From assembly GCA_965262235.1 (NCBI GenBank), contig OZ253504.1, positions 1-64,000 of the forward strand: 64,000 nt of DNA, given 5' to 3'. Each line of letters begins with the position of its first letter. Positions within the stretch are counted from its first letter, which is position 1. The position numbers and the translations under genes are program-made. Of the stretch, positions 38,470-49,400 are shown piece by piece. The notes below the pieces were generated by a model. That model ran no database searches and was not told the origin of the DNA. It saw only the letters and a list, made by a program, of their open reading frames with translations. The stretch comes from CATQGW01 sp965262235. GTDB lineage: Bacteria > Chloroflexota > Dehalococcoidia > Bin125.

Positions 38470-39258
38470 TCAGGCTGGCGGTAGGGCAAGGAGCCTAGGC
38501 AAGAACGGAAGCGCCCTTGGGAACCGGGTCTCGAAGTACTTCTGGGCACGCTCGGGGAGCCACACTTCATTGAAGTACCTCCTGAACTCAGGAAGGAGGT
38601 CGATGGGGTAGAGCCTAGCTTCCACCGGTATCCTCGATTCGTCCGCGAACTCGTGCTGGTACGTGGGGAACTTGGATGGGTCGATGCCCTTGCGTCTCAG
38701 GAAGTCCGAGAACATACGACCGGCCGAGATGTCGGGCATCATCTTGTCGGGTGGGATGACCCCGGCGTCCTCAAGGGGCGCGAACAGGTTGAGGTAGATC
38801 TCATTGAGCATCGAGAAGTGCGTGTGGGGTATCTTGGCCCGGTTCTTCATGAACCGCTGTACATGGACGGGCATGTAGCCCTGAACCCGTCCCATCATCC
38901 AATCGCCAACCCACCGGCTCACCCTCACTGCAAACACAGGGGAGAGCCACTGCCCCAGATTGATCGCCACCTGAGGATGTACCCATGTACCTTGGAGGCG
39001 GTTATCTCCGCCCTTGATAATCTGCACGAGTTCCGATGTGGGAATTCCCACATCGGACGAGAGCTCGTTCAGGAACTCCTTGGTTTCAGCGAGCCGATGG
39101 TAGTCACCAAAGCACTTTCCAACCTGCTTGCACAGGTCCGTGGCGTGGATGTAGCCGTCCTTCGCGCGCTGCGGGACGACCTCTCCAGCGACGGGGTGTT
39201 CGATGAGGAGTTGGGGCTGCACGATGTCGAGCGCTCGGCTGGCGGGGCGCTGTTTCAT
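38470..39258 (-). CDS. KilA-N domain protein
   Basis: A 262-residue protein with a KilA-N DNA-binding domain: DGYIHATDLCKQVGKCFGDY, TKEFLNELSSDVGIP, and GTWVHPQVAINLGQWLSPVFAVRVSRWVGDW. The C-terminal half (GVIPPDKMMPDISAGRMFSDFLRRKG) is of unknown function. ATG 39258 has GGAGG seven bases upstream; the frame extends beyond it without similarity. KilA-N proteins are typical of phages and mobile elements, but no other phage gene is next to it. Confidence 0.85.
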   Translation of the reverse strand: MKQRPASRALDIVQPQLLIEHPVAGEVVPQRAKDGYIHATDLCKQVGKCFGDYHRLAETKEFLNELSSDVGIPTSELVQIIKGGDNRLQGTWVHPQVAINLGQWLSPVFAVRVSRWVGDWMMGRVQGYMPVHVQRFMKNRAKIPHTHFSMLNEIYLNLFAPLEDAGVIPPDKMMPDISAGRMFSDFLRRKGIDPSKFPTYQHEFADESRIPVEARLYPIDLLPEFRRYFNEVWLPERAQKYFETRFPRALPFLPRLLALPPA

Positions 39259-39465
39259 GGTTTGCCTCCATGGCGATTCAGGAGTAGTACGCATCTCAGG
39301 CCCAGCATACACAGGGCGGTCGCCCAAGCCGGTCTCGACAACTAACCACAGGGAGCCGAGTGAACGCCCCCTCGTCTCTCGCCATCGAGGGGGGCAAACA
39401 TCCTCAGCAGAGCCGGGCAGGACTATAGACCAGTGACCGGACTTGTGGCCCACGGGAGGTCAGTG

Positions 39466-39612
39466 ATGGCGGAATCAGCGGCCAAGAATCGCAGTCCAAG
39501 GCGTCCGCCCTCGCGGGAGTGGCACCCAGACGCGACACCGAAGGAGGTGGCGCGGGCGATGTTCGGGGCGGTGGAGCCGCCGGACCCGAGCCGTCAGGGG
39601 CAGCGTCCGTAG
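39466..39612 (+). CDS. 48-residue small protein
   Basis: ATG 39466 is preceded by GGGAGG and opens a 48-codon frame ending TAG at 39612. The peptide starts MAESAAKNRSPRRPPSREWH and has a helix-like EVARAMFGAVEPPDPS near its end. Short basic proteins ending in this 'EVARAxFxAVxPPDP' pattern are common in Chloroflexota and actinobacterial genomes as far as I know, which with the good ribosome-binding site makes it a likely real gene. Function unknown. Confidence 0.6.
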   Translation: MAESAAKNRSPRRPPSREWHPDATPKEVARAMFGAVEPPDPSRQGQRP

Positions 39613-39700
39613 CTCGGCAGGTCTACCTTATGATTCCCCTCGGGAGTTGACAGGGCGCCGTATCGGCTGCCGGAAATCGATGGTGCAAGGGAGGCGACGC

Positions 39701-40216
39701 ATGCGTATCGACATTGGCCAGTGGCAGGTCCGGAGCTATCGCGTCGACGATGCTCCGCCTCTGGCCAGGTACGCCGACAATCGCAACATCTCGCGGAACC
39801 TGCGAGACACGTTTCCTTACCCGTACACGCTGTCCGATGCGGATGACTGGATCAGTCTCGTGATGCAGCAGTCGCCGGAAGTGAACTTTGCCATCGCTTC
39901 ACAGGACGAGCTGATTGGCGGCATCGGGCTGACGTTGCAGGACGACATCCATCGACGCTCGGCGGAGATCGGCTACTGGCTGGGAGAGCCGTTCTGGGGT
40001 CGGGGCATCGCCACGGCCGCGTTGCGGGCGCTCACCGACTACGCCTTCGCGAATCACGACATCGTGCGGCTGGACGCGGGGGTCTTTGAGTGGAACCCGG
40101 CCTCGATGCGAGTGCTGGAGAAGGTCGGCTACGTCCTGGAAGGCCGATTGCGCAAGAGCATCACCAAGGATGGTCAGACGATCGATCAGTTCCTCTACGG
40201 GAGGGTGCTTGATTGA
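39701..40216 (+). CDS. GNAT-family N-acetyltransferase (RimJ-like)
   Basis: A 171-residue GNAT acetyltransferase. The acetyl-CoA loop is in GYWLGEPFWGRGIATAALRALTDYAF, and the C-terminal VFEWNPASMRVLEKVGYVLEGRLRKS is the RimJ/RimL-type ending. GGGAGG lies upstream of ATG 39701; an in-frame start at 39647 is less convincing. The acceptor is unknown. Confidence 0.88.
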   Translation: MRIDIGQWQVRSYRVDDAPPLARYADNRNISRNLRDTFPYPYTLSDADDWISLVMQQSPEVNFAIASQDELIGGIGLTLQDDIHRRSAEIGYWLGEPFWGRGIATAALRALTDYAFANHDIVRLDAGVFEWNPASMRVLEKVGYVLEGRLRKSITKDGQTIDQFLYGRVLD

Positions 40217-40302
40217 GTTGGCTCGCGTCGCACGGTCCCGAACTGGACCTGCCCCGCGAGTGAATCCCCCAAAAGACTCGGCGAGTACCTATCCTCGCGG
40301 GA

Positions 40303-40803
40303 ATGAGCGGGGCAGCGATGATCAGCCCTAGTCGTTGGACGACGCGGTTCCCAGTCTTGATCGCGCTGTTGGCGGTCGCTGTCCTGGTTGGCGCCGCGTG
40401 TGGTGGCGACGATGGGAATGGATACGGGGCGAGCGAAGCCCCTGCTGACGAACCCGCGGCTGACCAATCCGTAGCGGTGACCGGCGGCGACTCGCCGGAG
40501 GCCGAGCTCCCAGGGGAGCAGCTGTTCATTGCCAACTGTTCGATGTGTCATGGCATGAATGCAACGGGGACTGCTCAGGGACCGCCGCTCGTCCATGAGA
40601 TCTACGAGCCGGGTCACCATCCCGATGCCAGCTTCGTTATTGCGGTCGCCCGCGGAGTGCGACAACACCATTGGCAGTTCGGCAACATGCCGGCCGTGCC
40701 CGACCTGTCGATCGACGAGATTCAGGAGGTCATCTGTTTCGTGCGAAATCTCCAGGTGGCCGATGGCATGATCGCCGAGTTGCCGGCATCAACCCGGTGC
40801 TGA
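40303..40803 (+). CDS. c-type cytochrome lipoprotein
   Basis: A 166-residue protein exported as a probable lipoprotein: hydrophobic FPVLIALLAVAVLVGAACGG with a lipobox-like LVGAAC. A disordered acidic linker leads to a small cytochrome c domain with the haem motif CSMCH (in EQLFIANCSMCHGMNATG) and a likely axial methionine in FGNMPAVPDLS. Start ATG 40303 or 40318. No oxidase or dehydrogenase gene is adjacent. Confidence 0.85.
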   Translation: MSGAAMISPSRWTTRFPVLIALLAVAVLVGAACGGDDGNGYGASEAPADEPAADQSVAVTGGDSPEAELPGEQLFIANCSMCHGMNATGTAQGPPLVHEIYEPGHHPDASFVIAVARGVRQHHWQFGNMPAVPDLSIDEIQEVICFVRNLQVADGMIAELPASTRC

Positions 40804-40807
40804 GCAC

Positions 40808-40999
40808 CACGAAGTGCTGCGGCCGCTGTCCCTGCTTGGCGGGGGCGTCCTCCTCGCTACCGACAACATGCTCCCCTTCCAACGCGGCGTCCAGGAGTTG
40901 CAGGATCTGCCGCTGAAGCACCACCTCAAGGAGGGCTGGCTCGGAGAGGACGCGGCGCGACTGTTTGCGCAGGTGCAGGAACGAGTAGCGGGGTTGTGA
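40808..40999 (+). pseudogene. C-terminal fragment of an amidohydrolase
   Basis: From about 40845 the frame reads GVLLATDNMLPFQRGVQELQ, then DLPLKHHLKEGWLGEDAARLFAQVQERVAGL and a stop. It matches the last ~50 residues of the amidohydrolase at 35054-35941 almost residue for residue (FATDNMIPFQRAIQELQ...). The rest of the gene is missing, so this is a leftover of a second copy; the preceding cytochrome gene ends right beside it. Confidence 0.8.
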
Positions 41000-41132
41000 G
41001 AGAATGCGTGTCGGCTCGGAGAACGAGCCCTCATAAGGGGCGCATTGGTCGGAGCCATGACAATACTACCTATGATGGAGTGGGGTGTCGCAATGCCAGA
41101 TTCGCCGTCGGTAGTGCACGCAGGAGGATTCG

Positions 41133-41742
41133 ATGCCCAAGATGCATCTCGCCTCGATGCTGGTTGTGGCGATGTTCGTCGGTGCGGCCGGTGTCGGATC
41201 GCTTTGGGCTCAGACAACTGAAGAAGCCACACCGCTTGTCCGGATCAACGCCCGTAGTCTTTCGGATGGATTGACGAAGTTCGGGCTACAACGCCGGGAA
41301 AATGGGCATCTGGGGAGAGCGAATCTTACCTACCAGGTGATTTCTTACCGGTAACGCGTCGGTCGGGCGGTGGTTGAACTCTTTGCCAGCTTCGCTCTCA
41401 GACATAGCTGATAGACACGGCAGCTCGGTTGAAGGTGCCACGCTTCGAAACCTATACGCTCGCGAATATGTGGATTCGCTGATCGTCACAGCGGTGTCGA
41501 GTGACCGTCTCTTCGACATTCTCGAACTGCGAATTCAATGTGAGTTCGGCCGACTATCGGCGGACTCCTCTGCGTTTACGTGCGGACCAGGCTACGCGAA
41601 TGCGTCTTTGGATCGAGATCATGGTTACGCACTCGGTATTGATGGAGCCGAGTACGCTGAGTCCCACTTCATCGTCGGTCGCAGAAGCGTGAGGCATTCG
41701 GATGCCGAGCCCTCCGTTCAGCGCCTGTCGAAAGCAAAGTGA
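41133..41742 (+). pseudogene. Decayed small secreted-protein gene
   Basis: ATG 41133 with AGGAGG upstream opens a convincing signal peptide (MPKMHLASMLVVAMFVGAAG) and a short mature start, VRINARSLSDGLTKFGLQRRENG. After ENG the frame loses sense and stops at 41354. In another frame the sequence continues naturally as WGERILPTR, then TGA, then FLTGNASVGRWLNSLP, a pattern I associate with small secreted proteins of Chloroflexota (GxxEFxLQxR...WGERxLP...VGRWL). One frameshift plus one stop explains the break. From 41374 one frame stays open to 41742 but has no recognisable domain. Confidence 0.5.
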
Positions 41743-41956
41743 TTGCCGATCGTTATGTACAAATGGGACGGAGGCTACATCACCGGAACGCTCCATGTGC
41801 AGGACATGTTTAGTGTGGCAGGCACGCATGACGTCCTCGCTTGCGATTAATCTCTTCTGCTGAGTGGCCCGGTTAGCAGTAGCCACCCTCGTGTGGACTG
41901 CGTATGGTAGCCTCGACTCAACTGCTGAAGGAACCTAGTTGCCGGGAGGAAGCACA

Positions 41957-42172
41957 ATGGACGCTGAGTATGTCAAACGCTACGCACGCCAGCAAGTAGA
42001 GATCGAACTCGACGAGCAGCGCATGCGGGAACGACTTGAGCGAATCGTTTCGCTGCGTATCGATCAGATCGTGGCAGAGGTCGTCGAAGGAGAATTTTCT
42101 CCTGGAATCAAGGCGATGGTTCGGACACAGATCTTGTCCCAAGGCGCGGGCAGCGCGGAAGGTGAGTGCTAG
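41957..42172 (+). CDS. 71-residue hypothetical protein
   Basis: ATG 41957 is preceded by GGGAGGAAG. The peptide is charged and helical (MDAEYVKRYARQQVEIELDE, then RMRERLERIVSLRIDQIVAEVVEGEFSPGIKAMV), possibly a coiled coil. I do not recognise a family. Its TAG stop shares CTAG with the stop of the convergent CoA-transferase gene. Confidence 0.6.
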   Translation: MDAEYVKRYARQQVEIELDEQRMRERLERIVSLRIDQIVAEVVEGEFSPGIKAMVRTQILSQGAGSAEGEC

Positions 42173-43368
42173 CCCACGACTCCGTCTCGCCTGAGCCTGG
42201 CGATCGCCTCGGGGGCACAGCCGATTTCCTGGAGGAGATCGTCCGTGTCCTGGCCGAGTTCGGGGCCGAGGCATTTGACTTGGCCCTGGACGCCGTTTGC
42301 GCGGACTGGGGAACCGACGGTGGTTAGCGTGCCGAAGCGCTCGTCTTCGAACTGGACGATGTACTCGTTGGCGGCGGCTTGCTCGTCCTCGGCGATCATC
42401 GGGTAGTCCTGGATGAGCGTGCTGGGTACCTCTTCGTCGTCGAAGCGGGTCGGCCATTCGGCGGCCGGGCGCGTGCAGAGAGTGGCCGCGACTTCGCGTC
42501 TGAGCTCCTCGCGGTTGGTAATTCGGTCGGCGACCGTGACGAAGCGCGGGTCGGTGACCAGGTCTTCGCGCTCGAGCGCCCGGCACATCGGCGCCCAGCG
42601 GTCGGTGATGTAGCCGACGAACAGCCAGTCGCCGTCGGAGCCCTGCGCTTGCAACGTGAACATGTTGGCGATCGGCATGTTCCTCGCCATTGGCACCACG
42701 TTGCCGTTGGCGATCGCGTTGATCGCCGGCGCCCTGCCCCAGATCTGGCTGCCGTACAGCGATGTCTGCACGAACTGGCCTTCACCGGTGCGCTCGCGGG
42801 CGACCAGCCCGCTGGCGATGGCGAAGGCGAAGATCATGCCGCCGGTCTGGTCGGGATCGGGTGCGGCCACATTCGCGTCCGGCCTGCCACCGTTCTCGCC
42901 GCGGATGCCATTCGGCCACATCCCGCCGCCGGCGGCGCCGGCGACCGAGGCCCACGAAGTCGCTCTGGCGCGCGGCCCCTGCGGTCCGAAGCCGCTCGCG
43001 CTCGCATAGACGAGCTTTGAGTTGCGCGCGCGCAGGTCGTCCCAGCCCAGACCGAGACGATCCATCACGCCCGGCTTGAAGTTCTCAGTGACCACGTCGA
43101 CGCGTTTCACGAGTTCGTAGATCAGGTCGCGTCCCTCGGGCGCGCGCAGATCGACGGCGATGCTGCGCTTGCCCCGATGGTGGGTGTGGAAGTACTGCGA
43201 GAACCCGTCCTCGCGCTGAGCCACATGCCGCGACGGATCGCCGACATGCATTCGTTCCACTTTGATCACTTCGGCGCCGAGGTCGGACATCAGCACCGTC
43301 GCCGACGGGCCTTGTTGGAACTGCGTGAAGTCGAGCACTCGGATGCCCTCGAGCAATTGGTCGGTCAT
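42169..43368 (-). CDS. CaiB/BaiF family III CoA-transferase (second copy)
   Basis: A 399-residue CoA-transferase. Family features: LEGIRVLDFTQFQQGPSATVLMSDLGAEVIKVERMHVGDPSRH, RGKRSIAVDLRAPEGRDL, VVTENFKPGVMDRLGLGWDDLRARNSKLVYASASGFG, and GEGQFVQTSLYGSQIWG. It is only distantly similar to the copy at 33784-35007, so the two probably serve different acids. The carboxylate-site region reads ATSWASVAGAAGG, in which the usual catalytic Asp is not obvious; the assignment of that residue is uncertain. Confidence 0.88.
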   Translation of the reverse strand: MTDQLLEGIRVLDFTQFQQGPSATVLMSDLGAEVIKVERMHVGDPSRHVAQREDGFSQYFHTHHRGKRSIAVDLRAPEGRDLIYELVKRVDVVTENFKPGVMDRLGLGWDDLRARNSKLVYASASGFGPQGPRARATSWASVAGAAGGGMWPNGIRGENGGRPDANVAAPDPDQTGGMIFAFAIASGLVARERTGEGQFVQTSLYGSQIWGRAPAINAIANGNVVPMARNMPIANMFTLQAQGSDGDWLFVGYITDRWAPMCRALEREDLVTDPRFVTVADRITNREELRREVAATLCTRPAAEWPTRFDDEEVPSTLIQDYPMIAEDEQAAANEYIVQFEDERFGTLTTVGSPVRANGVQGQVKCLGPELGQDTDDLLQEIGCAPEAIARLRRDGVVG

Positions 43369-43478
43369 GATTCATCTCTCCATCAGTTGGGATGAATATA
43401 CGTCAGGCGAAGCCGGCACGACGGCGGCAGCGCCAACAACGGCGACCACGCTCTGCGCGATGATCCGCTGTCAGCCTG

Positions 43479-46400
43479 TCAGTTCGGGCTGCCGCCGGTG
43501 GGCGTCGTGATCGCTGTGAGATTGCGTTTCGCGACCAGCGACTGGCGAGCTGCCAGTCCCCCCGCGAATCGGTCGAGGAAGGGTTGGCTGAGGAAGTCGG
43601 GATGGTCGGGGAAGAATCCGGTCCAACCGTCCCTCGTGTAGTGGTAGAGCGCGTCGACGGAGAGACTGCGGGCGCACTCCGCCAGCCCATCGATGCTGCC
43701 GCCGGTGTAGATCACGGCGCTGAGCGGCGCCTCGGTGAGACCGGGGAGGCAGCGCGCGCTGCCCTCGGGGGCGCGTTTGGCGATCAGCGCCTCGCCAGGC
43801 GCCGGGCCGTCCGGGAACCGCTCGCGGAAGGGCTGGCTGAGGAAGGTGGCATATCCGGGGAAGAATCCGGTCCAGCCATCATCAGTGCGGCTATAGAGCG
43901 TGTCGACGGAGAGATCGCGAGCGCAATCCTCGAGCTCAGCCAGGCTGCCGCCGATGTAGGTGACGAGACTGAGGTGCTCATCGGTGAGACCCGAGAGGCA
44001 GTTCTCGCTGCCGGCGGTCGCGCGCCTGGCGATCAGCGCCTGGCCAGCCACCACACCATTCGCGAAGCGGTCGCGGAAGGGCTGACTGAGGAACGCGGGG
44101 TAGTCGGGGAAGAAGCCGGTCCAGCTGTTGTCTGTGTAGTTGTAGAGCGTGTCCACGGAAAGATCGCGAGCGCAATCCGCGAGGTCAGCCAGGCTGCCGC
44201 CGATGTAGGTGACGAGACTGAGGCCCACCTCGGTCAGACCGGCGAGGCAGTGCCGGAGCCATACCCGGTAGACGCGCTCGCGGCTGCCGTCCGGAGAGAT
44301 CACGGTGACAGCGATTACCAGCCCGTCCGACACCGCCACCTGGTGACCGTTGTCGGGGTTGGCGTCAGCGTCGGCCGGCACGATCGTGACCGTGGCCTCC
44401 TCCTGGATCCCCGTGGCCTCCAGCGTTGTCTCGGTCAGACCACTGCTGAGGATGGCGGCGTATGACTTCCGTGCTGGTGAGAACTGACCGAACGCGATCC
44501 CGCTGAGCGATAGCGTCTCGAGCCGCGCGTCGATCGCGTCGGGCATGTTGTAGGTGTAGACTCTGTCGTCCCCGTCGTCGACGACGTAGATCACCCCGCC
44601 GTCGGACCAGATGCCGCGCGGGTCGCCGTTGCCGGCGCGCAGCAACTGCTGGAAGTCGAACTCCTCCGCCTCGATTCGATCGAGCGTCTCGCCGTTGATG
44701 CGGTACGCGAAGATACGATTGGCGCCGTCATCGGAGACCCACAGTGTGACGCCGTCGGACCAGATGCCCCGCGGGTCGGCGTTGAAGTCGTCGAGTTCGT
44801 ATTCGGTGATCAGTTCGCCAGTTTCGAGGTCGTAGGCAAAGATCGACTCTCTGCGGTTGTCGAGGACGTAGATCACCTCGCCGTCGGACCAGATGTCGCG
44901 CGGGTCACGGTTGTCCTCATGGAGGTCGATATCGAGCTCGGGCACGCGGTCGCCGGTGACGATGTCGTAGGCGAAGAGCACGTCCTGGCCGCTGTCGGAG
45001 ACCCACATTGTTTGGCCGTCGGACCAGATGCCATGGGAGAATCGGTTTCTCTGGTCGAGTTCGAACTCGAGCTCCTCCACGCGCTCGCCGGTGTCGAGGT
45101 CGTAGACGAAGATATCGTCGGGGCCGGAGGTCGCGTTCTGGAGGACCCAGAGCATCGCTCCGTTGCCCCAGATTCCTGTGGGCTCGGTGTGGTCGCCGTG
45201 CAGTGAGTCGATGTCGCGGGTGACGTTCCACGTAAAATCGACGTCGGATGGGACCGGTTTGGGCGCTGGACCGCCGCCTCCGCCTCCGCCTCCTCCGCCT
45301 CCGCCTCCTCCGCCACCGCCGCCGCCGCCGCCGCCGCCGGTTCCGCCGGTTCCGTCCGGATCGGCGGGCTCGGTACGGAAGGTGATTCGTTCCACGCCGC
45401 GCGTGAATCCATCGTCGAGCGAGGCTTCGAGGATGTACTCCTGGTCGGGGATCAGGTTGGCGACGGTGATCTCGGCCGTGTGGTCAGTCGTTTCTCCCAT
45501 CGCAGTCTTCATCTCCGTCGCCCCTCGGCCCACTGCCCCCTTGGTGGTCGTCCCCACTGCCTCGTCAGACACCGGGCCATAGCGGAGGTGCACCGTCTCC
45601 TCTGCGGTACCGGGCTCACCGATCTTGACAATCGCCTTAGCGGACTCGTCGGTCACATCCTTGACCGTCACCTCGATCACCTTCGGCGTGGAGAAGGTGG
45701 CCGCGACCGGGCTGGCGAAGTCGGAACTGAGCGACGCCTGTAGGTCATACGTCGTGCTGACCATGAAGGTCGTGATGTCGCGCGTTGCAGTTTCCGTACC
45801 ACTGAGTTCCAGCGGTGGGTCGCTCCATGCGGCGGCGGCGTGCTCCCGATACCGCACGAAGACCGTTTGAACCTGACTCTCCGCGTCGAGGATGGTGACG
45901 GTGACGGTCGCCTTCACGGCGGCGCCGGACCCCGACTGCGTGATATCCGTCACGCTGACGTCGGTGAGCGTGGGATCGAACGCCGAGGTGGAGAAGGTGT
46001 CCGACACGATCGGCGTCGCGTCGAACGGGGTGCTGAACGCCGCCGTCACCTCGTACTCGGTCGACGGAGACAGGCCGGAGAGGGTCAGCGTGTGTCTGGA
46101 CGTGTCGGCGGCGAAGTCGACGGGCGCGCTCCATGAGCCGGACGGCGTGCCCGTCGTGCGATAGCCCACGTAGACGGTGCTGCCATCCGGGTCATCGACC
46201 GTGACCGTAACCGTGGCCTCGGACGACGAATCGCTCGTGGCGGTGACGCTCACGATCTCCGGAACTGGTCCGTCGGTCGTGAAGGTGGTCTGTTGCGTGC
46301 CGATCGTAAACGTCGAGTCGAGCGACGCCTGCACGTCGTACTGGGTGCCGGCAGTCAGAGACGTGAGCTCGATCGTTGCGGTGTCTGAGTCGTTTGGGTC

Positions 46401-49400
46401 GGTATCGGCCTTCAGGTCCGCTGTGCTCCAGGCGCCCGGTGTCTCGCCGGCAGTGCGGTATCGCAAGTGGACCTCATGGGCGTCCCCACCCGCATTCGCG
46501 ACAATGATCGTCGCCGTCGCGTCCTCTTGGTTGATGCCGGCCTCGTAGACGAAGACATCCTCGACAATTGGGTCATCGCCCAGGGTGGAGAAGACAGTCG
46601 GCCGTACTCCTGAGGTGAAGTCGCTGGCCAGCGTGGCTTCCACCTTGTACTGCGTCGCGGCGGTCAGACTCGAGAGCGGGATCGTCGCGTCTGCGTCAGT
46701 GCTGGTCGCCGGCTCGGCGGTAGTCCAGCTTTCTGTCGCCGTGGGGGAGTAGCGCAGCCGGACCGTCTGCGAGTCGCCATTCGGCGCGGCGATCTTGATC
46801 TTGGCGTTCGCGGTCGTCTTGGTCTTGTCGTCGCCAACGATGACCGAGTACACGCTGGGCGGCAGGGTTGTGAAGGTCGCCGACAGCGTGACATCGGTGT
46901 CGGGGAAGCTGGAATCGTATGAGGCCTGGACCTCGTATTCGCGGTCGGAGGTCAGACCACGCAGCGCGAACACCGCCTCTGTTTCCTCGGCGATGACGGC
47001 CTTTTTCGCCGTGCGCCAAGCGTCGGTTCCGGTGCGATATTGCAGGTGTACGAAGCTCCCGTTGGGCGCCGCAACGCCAACAGTGACCGTCGCCGTGGTC
47101 TGCTTCTCGTCGCCGGCGCTGATCGATTCAACGCTCGGCGGAAGGGTCGTGAAGCTATCGGAGCGGGTCGCATCCGTGTCCGGGAACGTGTTGTCGTACG
47201 ACGCTTCAACCTCGTAGCTCGTGTCCGACGTCAGATCGATCAGGGTGAACTCGTACGGGGACTCGCCGGAGTCGACCTCCGCCGATTCGGGCTTCCAGGT
47301 GTCGGTGGCGCCGGCGCGGTATTGGATGTAGACGCGGCTGCCGTTCGGTTCCGTGACATTCACGGTAATCTTCGCGCCGGTCTGGCTCTCGTCGCTCGCG
47401 ACCACCGAATCCACGCTGGGTGGTTCGGTCGCGAACTTCCCGATAGTCGTCTCGTCGGTCGGGAAGGTGTCGTCGAGCGAGGCTTCAAGCTCGTAGTCGG
47501 TCCCGGAGGTGAGGTCGCTCAGTGAGAAGTCTGCGTGTGCGCTGGTTGTGTCCTCCGGCTCGGTTGCCTCCCAGGCCATCTCGCCCTTGAACCGATAGCG
47601 AAGATGGACTTTCTTCGAGTCGCTGTTCGGCGCGCTGATGATGGCCCTGATGGTGGCCGTGGTCTGGGTCTTCTCGATCGCGCTGACGGACTCGATCGCC
47701 GGTGGCAGCGTCGTGAAGCTGGCCGTCTTGGTTCGGGTCGTCGGGAAGCTGCTGTCGAACGACGCCTCCACGGTGTACTCGCGGTCCGCTGTGAGCCCGG
47801 AGAGCAGGAAGTCCACCGTCAACACGCCGACCTCCACCGCAAGCGAGGTCGTCTCCCAGTTCCCGCTGCTCGCCGTCTCCCGATAACGCAGGTTGACGAG
47901 GCCGCCATTGGCCTGGCTGACGGTGACCGTCGCCGTCGCTTCGGTCTGGCTGATCGAGGCCTCGGCCACTTCGACCGACTCGACGCCAGGAGGTGAGGAC
48001 CAGCCCGAATACTGGCGGTTGTTGTTCAGGGGGTACGCAAGCAGACTGTCTCTGGTCGAGGCCGAGCCGGTGTTGGAGCTGACCCAGACGATGTCGCCGT
48101 CGGACCAGAAGCCGTTGATTGTGCCATGCCCGGAAGGCAAGGTGATGTCGTGGACGGGGATGTGGTGGGCGTTGGCCAGCCCACCCGACAGATCAAGCGC
48201 AAACAGTTTCTTCGTCGAGCATTGCGTCGCCAGGTACAGCAGGCTCCGCGATGCATCGTGCCAGATGCCTGCGACCTGATCATGCTCACACACTGAATCC
48301 GGAACGACGATATCCTTGCTGTAGTCCCGCTGGCCGTAGGCGGCATCATATGCAAACAACGTGTCGCGTCCCGACGCGGCGGCCCAGAATGTCGAGCCGT
48401 CGCCGAAGAATGCGTTGGCCTCGGGAATCTGTACACGGTCCACCCCGGGCGGATGGTAATCGGACGCACGCATGTCGCCGTTCGCCTGCACAAGATCGCT
48501 TGAGAGGAATACACCGTCTGATTCCCGGTATGGAACGAACGCGACTTCCTCGGAAGTATTGATCGATTCCAGGTAGTTCGCGGTCACCGTCCAAAGGCGC
48601 GTCTCGTCGCCCCACAGGCCGCCGTCCACATCCGCGTAGTCAGCCGGCGGGACACTGGTGGAGTCACTGTGCGGCGTGATGTCATCGTCGGCTTCTGCCG
48701 CGCCGGTCGCGAGGTCGTATGCGTAGAGCTTGCTGTCCGATGCGTGCGCGAGCCAGATCGTGTCGCCGTCCGACCAGACGCCGTGAGCCGAATTCTCAAC
48801 GATCGTGCCGGCGGTCAGCTCGATATCTCGCAGCGCCGCGCAGCGATCGGTGGCGTAGTAGACGGCGCGCACTCGGTAGCGGTACGACGCTTGGGGGTCG
48901 ACGCTGTCATCGAGGTAGCTGGCCGAATCCGCGTCGAGGCAAGTCAGGAAGGCGAAAGCGCCGTCGTCGTCGGCCCGCTCGATCTCGTACTGATAGACAT
49001 CTTCGCGCAGGCCGGGAGTGATTGGCGTGGGCGGTGGACTCCAACTGAGCCGCGGGCCGTCGGTCTCGTCGGCGCGAGCGAAGTTCGTCGGACCTGCACC
49101 GCCGTCGGCCACTGTGACCATGACGTCGGGCAGTGTGAGAACGTTATATTCGATCGCGCTGCCGCCGATCGTGTGGGACAGCTGGAAGCCGATGTTTTGC
49201 GTGACGGAGTCGGCGGGTGCGCTGACGATCACGTACTGCGGCGTCTCCCAGTTCGACGGCGTGAAGCTGAGCCTGGAGGCGCTCGTGGTCAAGCCCGGGG
49301 TCACGTCCGGGGCAGTTGAGATGGAGATGGTGACAGAACCTGAGGGCTCTGAGATAATCGCAGCCTTGTAGTAGTCCCGGCCACCCTCAGGAACGGTGAT

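Noticed and set aside
43584..44465. Plus-strand open frame of 293 codons inside the giant gene
   Set aside because: It mirrors the repeats of the real minus-strand protein and shows no independent pattern.
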